Source of the DNA: Desulfobacteraceae bacterium
GTDB lineage: Bacteria > Desulfobacterota > Desulfobacteria > Desulfobacterales > JAABSP01
NCBI GenBank assembly: GCA_011390035.1
Contig: JAABTE010000004.1
Location: forward strand, 1-26,813
Reading direction: 5' to 3'
DNA length: 26,813 nucleotides
Part shown: positions 22,184-26,813 of the stretch, piece by piece
Position numbering within the stretch: the first letter of the stretch is position 1
Layout: every line of letters starts with the position of its first letter
Translations under genes and position numbers: made by a program
Notes under the pieces: model-generated
Told to the model about the DNA's origin: nothing
Databases searched by the model: none
The model's input: only the letters and a program-made list of their open reading frames with translations

Positions 22184-23077
22184 ATGGCTTACGTTACAAT
22201 GAAGGATCTTCTCGAGGCGGGCGTCCACTTCGGTCATCAGACCAAACGCTGGAATCCCAAGATGAAACCATACATCTTCGGGGCCAGAAACGGCATCTAC
22301 ATCATCGACCTTCAGAAAACCGTGCGGATGTTCAAGGACGCCTACGATTTTCTGACCGATACGGCGGCCGAGGGCAGGACCGTGCTGTTCGTGGGCACCA
22401 AGAAGCAGGCCCGGGACGCCGTGTATGAAGAGGCCAACCGCTCCGAGATGTACTACGTTCACAACCGCTGGCTGGGCGGCATGCTCACCAACTTCCAGAC
22501 GGTCAAGCAGAGCATCGACCGGCTCAACCACCTCAACGATATCCGCAACAACGAAACCATCAACCTGTACACCAAAAAAGAGCGGCTGAAGCTGGAAAAG
22601 GAACGGGTGAAGCTGGACGCCAACCTGGGCGGCATCCGGGAGATGACCCGGCTGCCCGGCGCCCTGTTCGTGGTGGACCCGAAAAACGAGGCCATCGCCG
22701 TGCGCGAGGGCCGTCGGCTCGGCATTCCCATCGTGGCCCTGGTGGACACCAACTGCGACCCGGACGACGTGGATTACGTCATTCCCGGCAACGACGACGC
22801 CATCCGCTCCATCCGCCTGATCACCTCCCGCATGGCCGACGCCTGCGTGGAGGGCCGCCAGAAGTTCGAGGAGCGGCGCCAGGCCGAGGCGGACAAGGAT
22901 GTGGAAGAGCCCGAAAGCGAGATCACGGTGGCCAGCGCCAGCCTGAAGCCGGGCGAGCGGAAGGTCATCTCCGACGGAACGCGGGGCCCGGTGGTGGAGA
23001 TCATCAAGCGGACCGCCGGCGAGGTGCCTGCGGAAACGGAAACCGAAACGGCCACGGAAGCCGAGCGCGCCGAGTAA
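22184..23077 (+). CDS. rpsB: Small-subunit ribosomal protein uS2
   Basis: Protein of the 30S subunit. The sequence shows S2 signatures: MKDLLEAGVHFGHQTKRWNP, IFGARNGIYIIDLQKT, HNRWLGGMLTNFQT and PGALFVVDPKNEAIAVREG. At 297 residues it carries a C-terminal acidic, Glu/Thr-rich extension beyond the S2 core (about 235-297). ATG 22184 follows aaagga at good spacing. It begins the conserved rpsB-tsf-pyrH-frr-uppS-cdsA operon with its own promoter and a hairpin-containing leader. Confidence 0.97.
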   Translation: MAYVTMKDLLEAGVHFGHQTKRWNPKMKPYIFGARNGIYIIDLQKTVRMFKDAYDFLTDTAAEGRTVLFVGTKKQARDAVYEEANRSEMYYVHNRWLGGMLTNFQTVKQSIDRLNHLNDIRNNETINLYTKKERLKLEKERVKLDANLGGIREMTRLPGALFVVDPKNEAIAVREGRRLGIPIVALVDTNCDPDDVDYVIPGNDDAIRSIRLITSRMADACVEGRQKFEERRQAEADKDVEEPESEITVASASLKPGERKVISDGTRGPVVEIIKRTAGEVPAETETETATEAERAE

Positions 23078-23112
23078 ACCGGCGCCGAATCGATACAGAT
23101 CAGGAGAAAACG

Positions 23113-23712
23113 ATGTCAGCAGCAATCAGCGCGGCAATGGTCAAAGAGCTTCGGGAGAAAACCGGAGCGGGCATGATGGACTGCAAGAAGGCGCTTGCCG
23201 AAAGCGGCGGCGACCTGGAAAAAGCGGTGGACTTCCTCCGCAAGAAGGGCCTTGCCACCGCCAAGAAGCGGGCCGGCCGGGCCATGACCGAGGGGCTTGT
23301 GGAGTCCTACATCCACATGGGCGGCAAGATCGGCGTGATGGTGGAGATCAACTGCGAGACCGATTTCGTGGCAAAAACGGACGACTTCAAGGCGTTCGTC
23401 CGCAACATCGCCATGCACATCGCGGCCACCGCGCCTGTGGGCATCACCGCCGAGGACGTTCCCCGGGAGGTTGCGGACCGGGAGATGGCCATTTACCGCG
23501 CCCAGGTGATCGATATGGGCAAGCCGGAAAAGATGGCCGACAAGATCGCCGAGGGCAAGATGGCCAAGTTCTACAAGGAAAGCTGCCTGATGGACCAGCC
23601 CTATGTGAAGGACCCGGGCAAGTCCATCTCCGATTACCTGACCGAGGTGATCGGAAAGACCGGGGAGAACATCTCCATCCGGCGGTTCGTCCGCTACCAG
23701 TTGGGCGAATAA
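23113..23712 (+). CDS. tsf: Translation elongation factor Ts (short form)
   Basis: EF-Ts exchanges GDP for GTP on EF-Tu. The 199-residue protein matches the short class known from Thermus and several deltaproteobacteria, rather than the about 280-residue E. coli form. The N-terminal UBA-like domain reads MVKELREKTGAGMMDCKKAL, and the EF-Tu-contacting motif is ETDFVAKTDDF. It lies 35 bp after rpsB with a ribosome-binding site (aggaga), as expected for the rpsB-tsf pair. Confidence 0.97.
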   Translation: MSAAISAAMVKELREKTGAGMMDCKKALAESGGDLEKAVDFLRKKGLATAKKRAGRAMTEGLVESYIHMGGKIGVMVEINCETDFVAKTDDFKAFVRNIAMHIAATAPVGITAEDVPREVADREMAIYRAQVIDMGKPEKMADKIAEGKMAKFYKESCLMDQPYVKDPGKSISDYLTEVIGKTGENISIRRFVRYQLGE

Positions 23713-23715
23713 CAA

Positions 23716-24477
23716 ATGAAACCCCTGCGATATTCGCGGATTCTGCTCAAGCTGTCCGGCGAGGCCCTCATGGGCGATCAGGGGTTCGGCATCAGCCCCA
23801 ATATGATCGGCTACGTGGCGGAAGAGATCCGCTCCGTGGCCGAGATGGGCACGCAGATCGCCATCGTGGTGGGCGGCGGCAACATCTTCCGGGGCATAAA
23901 GGCCAGCTCTTACGGCATGGAGCGCACCGCCGCCGACCACATGGGGATGCTGGCCACGGTGATCAACAGCATCGCCCTGCAGGCCGCCCTGGAAAAACAG
24001 GGCATCCAGACCCGGGTGCAGACGGCCATCTCCATGCACGAGGTGGCCGAGCCCTACATCCGCCGCCGGGCGGTGCGCCACCTGGAAAAGGGCCGGGTGG
24101 TGATCTTCGCCGCCGGCACGGGCAACCCCTACTTCACCACCGACACGGCCGCCGTGCTGAGGGCCCAGGAGATCCAGGCCGAGATCCTGCTCAAGGCCAC
24201 CAAGGTGGACGGGGTGTACGACGCGGACCCGGTCCTTCATATAAACGCCAATTTCGTCAAGCACATAACCTACATGACCGCCCTTGAAAAACAGCTCAAG
24301 GTGATGGACATGACCGCCATCTCCCTTGCCATGGACAACCGGCTGCCCCTGGTGATCTTCAACCTGACCACCGGCGGCAACATCGCCCGGGTGGTCCTCG
24401 GCGAGACGGTGGGCTCACGTATCGATAACGACCCGGACAACCCCGGGAAAACCGGTCTTTCGGACCCCACAGCATAA
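23716..24477 (+). CDS. pyrH: UMP kinase
   Basis: Hexameric UMP kinase of the amino-acid-kinase fold makes UDP from UMP and ATP, supplying pyrimidine nucleotides. The 253 residues include the N-terminal KLSGEAL, the phosphate loop VVGGGNIFRG, the UMP site MERTAADHMGMLATVIN, AAGTGNPYFTTDTAA, and KVDGVYDADP. The last 20 residues or so form a polar tail not needed for the fold. It starts 3 nt after the tsf stop with only a weak ribosome-binding site, which suggests translational coupling. Confidence 0.97.
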   Translation: MKPLRYSRILLKLSGEALMGDQGFGISPNMIGYVAEEIRSVAEMGTQIAIVVGGGNIFRGIKASSYGMERTAADHMGMLATVINSIALQAALEKQGIQTRVQTAISMHEVAEPYIRRRAVRHLEKGRVVIFAAGTGNPYFTTDTAAVLRAQEIQAEILLKATKVDGVYDADPVLHINANFVKHITYMTALEKQLKVMDMTAISLAMDNRLPLVIFNLTTGGNIARVVLGETVGSRIDNDPDNPGKTGLSDPTA

Positions 24478-24486
24478 GGAACTCCC

Positions 24487-25044
24487 ATGATCGAATCGGT
24501 TTACGAGGAAACCCAGGATCGCATGACCAAGTCGATCGCGGCCCTGAAAAACGATTTGAAGCGGATTCGCACGGGACGGGCATCCCTGTCCCTGCTGGAC
24601 GGCGTTCGCGTCGATTACTACGGCACCCTCACGCCCCTGAATCAGCTCGCGTCCCTGTCGGTGCCGGAAAGCCGGCTGATAACCATTCAGCCCTGGGACG
24701 CAACGGTGATCAAGGAGATCGAAAAGGGCATCCTAAAGTCTGACCTGGGCCTGACGCCCACCTCCGACGGCAAGATCGTGCGCATCGCCATCCCGCCCCT
24801 CACCGAGCAGCGGCGCAAGGAGCTGGCCAAGGTGGTCAACAAGACCTGCGAGGAGTGCAAGGTGTCCGTGCGCAACATCCGCCGGGACGCCAACGATCTT
24901 ATAAAAAACGCCAAAAAGGAGGGCGAGGTCTCCGAGGACGACGCCTTCAAGGCCCAGGACGAGATCCAGAAGATCACGGACGATTACGTCAAAAAGATCG
25001 ACGAGATCTACAAGGAAAAGGAAAAAGAGATCCTTGAGTTCTGA
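24487..25044 (+). CDS. frr: Ribosome recycling factor
   Basis: RRF, with EF-G, splits the ribosome after termination. The 185-residue length and the motifs KNDLKRIRTGRAS, YYGTLTPLNQLA, and IPPLTEQRRKEL are diagnostic. ATG 24487 follows pyrH by 9 nt with an aagga ribosome-binding site. The C-terminal helix ends in a Lys/Glu-rich segment. Confidence 0.97.
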   Translation: MIESVYEETQDRMTKSIAALKNDLKRIRTGRASLSLLDGVRVDYYGTLTPLNQLASLSVPESRLITIQPWDATVIKEIEKGILKSDLGLTPTSDGKIVRIAIPPLTEQRRKELAKVVNKTCEECKVSVRNIRRDANDLIKNAKKEGEVSEDDAFKAQDEIQKITDDYVKKIDEIYKEKEKEILEF

Positions 25045-25048
25045 GGCG

Positions 25049-25741
25049 ATGCCCGCCCATGTCGCCATCATCATGGATGGCAACGGCCGGTGGGCCAAAA
25101 AGCGCCTGCTGAACCGCGTCCGGGGCCACGAACAGGGCATGGAGACTGTGCGGAACATCGTGCGGACCGCCCGGGAAATGGGCGTTTCCGCCCTGACGCT
25201 CTACGCCTTTTCCACGGAAAACTGGGCCCGGCCCAAAGCCGAGGTGATGGCCCTGATGGCTCTTTTGCGCCGTTTTCTCAAATCCGAGCGGCCGGACATG
25301 ATGGAGAACCATATCCGCCTGACGGCCATCGGCGAGCTGGACCGGCTGCCGCCGGAGGTGCGGGCCGACCTTGACGAAACCATGGCGCGGACCGCGGCCA
25401 ACGACGGCATGCGCCTGAGCCTGGCCTTGAGCTACGGCGGCCGGGCCGAGGTGGTCCACGCGGCCCGGGCCATGGCGGAAAAGGTCCGGGCCGGCGCCCT
25501 GGACCCTTCCGCCATCACGGAAGAGACCCTTTCCCAACACCTTTACACCCGCGACCTGCCCGACCCGGATCTGATGATCCGCACCAGCGGCGAGATGCGC
25601 CTGAGCAACTTTCTCATCTGGCAGCTCGCCTACGCCGAATTCTTCATCACCCCGACCCTGTGGCCCGACTTCACGCCCGAGGAGTTCCGTGATATAATCA
25701 CGGCATACGGACAGCGGGAGCGCCGATTCGGCAAGGTGTGA
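25049..25741 (+). CDS. uppS: Isoprenyl transferase (undecaprenyl diphosphate synthase)
   Basis: The enzyme extends farnesyl diphosphate with isopentenyl diphosphate in cis to give the lipid carrier for cell-wall sugars. The family signature HVAIIMDGNGRWA starts 3 residues in, with the catalytic Asp in MDGNGR. YAFSTENWARP, LSYGGRAEVVHAA, and the C-terminal DLMIRTSGEMRLSNFLIWQLAYAEF segment (shown by its motif RTSGE..LSNF) complete it. I use ATG 25049, 4 nt after the frr stop (230 residues). A TTG at 25034 overlapping frr by 11 nt would give 235 residues and cannot be excluded. Confidence 0.95.
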   Translation: MPAHVAIIMDGNGRWAKKRLLNRVRGHEQGMETVRNIVRTAREMGVSALTLYAFSTENWARPKAEVMALMALLRRFLKSERPDMMENHIRLTAIGELDRLPPEVRADLDETMARTAANDGMRLSLALSYGGRAEVVHAARAMAEKVRAGALDPSAITEETLSQHLYTRDLPDPDLMIRTSGEMRLSNFLIWQLAYAEFFITPTLWPDFTPEEFRDIITAYGQRERRFGKV

Positions 25742-25879
25742 TCGCCGACGGCGGCCGGTCGTCCACAACCAGCCCGCGCGCGTTGCGCCCTGAAGGAGCA
25801 AGGGCGGGCTGTTTCATGGCCCACAACCCCCCGCCCGAGCGCTTTGCGCCCGAGGCGGACGCCCAATCGGAGGATGCCC

Positions 25880-26725
25880 ATGCGGGATGAGCGAGACCCG
25901 ACACGCAAATACAGCGGCCACGCCCAGCGCTGGATCAGCGCCCTGGTGGCCCTGCCCTTTCTCATCGGGCTGATCATTGTCGGCGGCGCGCCCTTTGCCG
26001 TCATGATCGGCCTCATCTGCGCCATCACCCTGTGCGAGTATTTCCGGCTTACCTTCCATCCCGGCGGCGCCACCGGCTCGGGCTTTATCCTGGCCGGGGC
26101 AGTGGTCATTTCCCTTACCATGATCTGGGCGGCCCACGCGGGCCTGCCGGCCATGGCCGCGGGCCTGGTTTCCGGCTACACCATCCTGTGCGGGGTGGCG
26201 GCCACGCTGTATTTCGGCAGGGACCCGCACATTCAGAAGAACATCGCCGGCCAGATACAGGGGCTGATCTACATCGGCCTGCCCCTGACCCTTATCGTCT
26301 CCATCCGGGCCGGGGCGGACGGCATGGGCTGGATCTTTTTCCTGCTGGCGATCATCTTCGCCGGCGACGTGGCCGCTTATTACGTCGGCTCCCGGCTGGG
26401 CCGCCACAAGCTGGCGCCCCGGGTGAGCCCCGGCAAGACCATCGAGGGCGCCCTGGGCGGGCTGGCGGGCAACCTGCTGGCCGGCGCCGTCTTCAAGGCG
26501 CTGCTGTTGCCGAACCTTCCCTGGGCGGGCGCCCTGCTGTTCATCCCCCTGGCCGGGGCGGCCGGCCAGGTGGGGGACCTTTTTGAATCCACCTTGAAGC
26601 GAAACGCCGGCATCAAGGACTCCGGGTTTGTTCTGCCCGGCCACGGCGGCATCCTGGATCGCATCGACGCATTGCTCTTTGCCATTCCCATCGCCTGGCT
26701 GTTCAAGGAATACCTTCTGACATGA
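25880..26725 (+). CDS. cdsA: Phosphatidate cytidylyltransferase
   Basis: CdsA makes CDP-diacylglycerol from phosphatidate and CTP, the branch point of phospholipid synthesis. The 281-residue integral membrane protein has about eight hydrophobic segments. The family signature is S-x2-K-R-x4-K-D-x2, then LPGHGGILDRID (about 254-265). ATG 25880 is chosen because cggagg lies 6 nt upstream; an in-frame TTG at 25844 would add 12 Arg/Pro-rich residues. A 138-bp gap with a possible hairpin separates it from uppS. Its TGA stop overlaps an ATG (ATGA) that begins the 20-bp repeat at the window edge. Confidence 0.95.
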   Translation: MRDERDPTRKYSGHAQRWISALVALPFLIGLIIVGGAPFAVMIGLICAITLCEYFRLTFHPGGATGSGFILAGAVVISLTMIWAAHAGLPAMAAGLVSGYTILCGVAATLYFGRDPHIQKNIAGQIQGLIYIGLPLTLIVSIRAGADGMGWIFFLLAIIFAGDVAAYYVGSRLGRHKLAPRVSPGKTIEGALGGLAGNLLAGAVFKALLLPNLPWAGALLFIPLAGAAGQVGDLFESTLKRNAGIKDSGFVLPGHGGILDRIDALLFAIPIAWLFKEYLLT

Positions 26726-26813
26726 AAAAGATCGCCCTGACATGAAAAAGATCGCCCTGACATGAAAAAGATCGCCCTGACATGAAAAAGATCGCCCTGA
26801 CATGAAAAAGATC
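26721..26813 (+). repeat. 20-bp tandem repeat, at least 4.6 units, each carrying a start codon
   Basis: The unit catgaaaaagatcgccctga is perfectly repeated at 26721, 26741, 26761 and 26781, with 13 bp of a fifth copy before the window ends. Each copy contains ATG; reading on, it encodes MKKIALT and stops at a TGA that overlaps the ATG of the next copy. The first ATG overlaps the cdsA stop in the same way. Confidence 0.97.
26802..26813 (+). CDS. Possible start of the next gene, perhaps dxr (cut by window edge)
   Basis: The last visible ATG opens a frame reading MKKI to the edge. 1-Deoxy-D-xylulose-5-phosphate reductoisomerase commonly follows cdsA in this operon and often starts with M-K-K-I/L followed by a GSTGSIG nucleotide-binding motif, which would suit MKKIALT. 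Only four codons are visible, so this is an inference from gene order. Confidence 0.3.

Noticed and set aside
25771..25810. Possible terminator between uppS and cdsA
   Set aside because: Arms agcccgc and gcgggct pair, but the loop is long and irregular and only gttt follows; too weak to list, and cdsA is normally in the same operon.

Overview
The window is a GC-rich bacterial chromosome segment. It is most likely from a sulfate-reducing deltaproteobacterium (Desulfobacterota, probably a Desulfobacterales relative). The grounds are the alternative siroheme-dependent heme pathway genes (ahbC, ahbD) beside hemB, a two-domain Cache chemoreceptor, and the overall gene order; no species call is possible by reading alone. 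About 22 real genes, one tRNA and several regulatory sites can be supported. Most other long open frames are shadows produced by the high GC content.

Layout. (1) 1-630, minus: a CheW-like protein with an acidic tail, running off the left edge. (2) 783-7808, plus: serA, then a signalling cluster made of a REC-PAS-PP2C-HATPase partner-switching regulator, its STAS partner, a double-Cache methyl-accepting chemotaxis protein and a small membrane protein. (3) 7838-13098, minus: in transcription order an unusual ClpX-like AAA+ ATPase, ahbC, hemB and ahbD. (4) 13123-13723: a gene-poor stretch packed with tandem repeats around a tRNA-Arg(CCG). (5) 13724-17976, minus: folC, rpsU, adk and a CCA-adding/poly(A) polymerase family enzyme, with terminators after folC, rpsU and adk. 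(6) 18377-26725, plus: rho-rpmE-prfA-prmC, then the conserved rpsB-tsf-pyrH-frr-uppS-cdsA operon, ending where dxr is expected to begin.

Functional themes are translation and RNA (tRNA-Arg, CCA enzyme, Rho, L31, RF1, RF1 methylase, S2, EF-Ts, RRF, S21), nucleotide and cofactor supply (Adk, PyrH, FolC), late heme synthesis, isoprenoid and phospholipid precursors (UppS, CdsA), and chemotaxis/partner-switch signalling.

The most unusual aspect is the density of short tandem duplications. They lie inside genes (cheW tail, CCA enzyme, prmC), in leaders (tRNA-Arg, rho) and across a start codon (right edge). Two stand out. prmC carries an 18-G homopolymer plus thirteen 9-bp units in frame. The right edge holds a 20-bp unit, repeated at least 4.6 times, in which each copy makes an ATGA stop/start overlap. 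No mobile element, CRISPR array or classical defence system was found.
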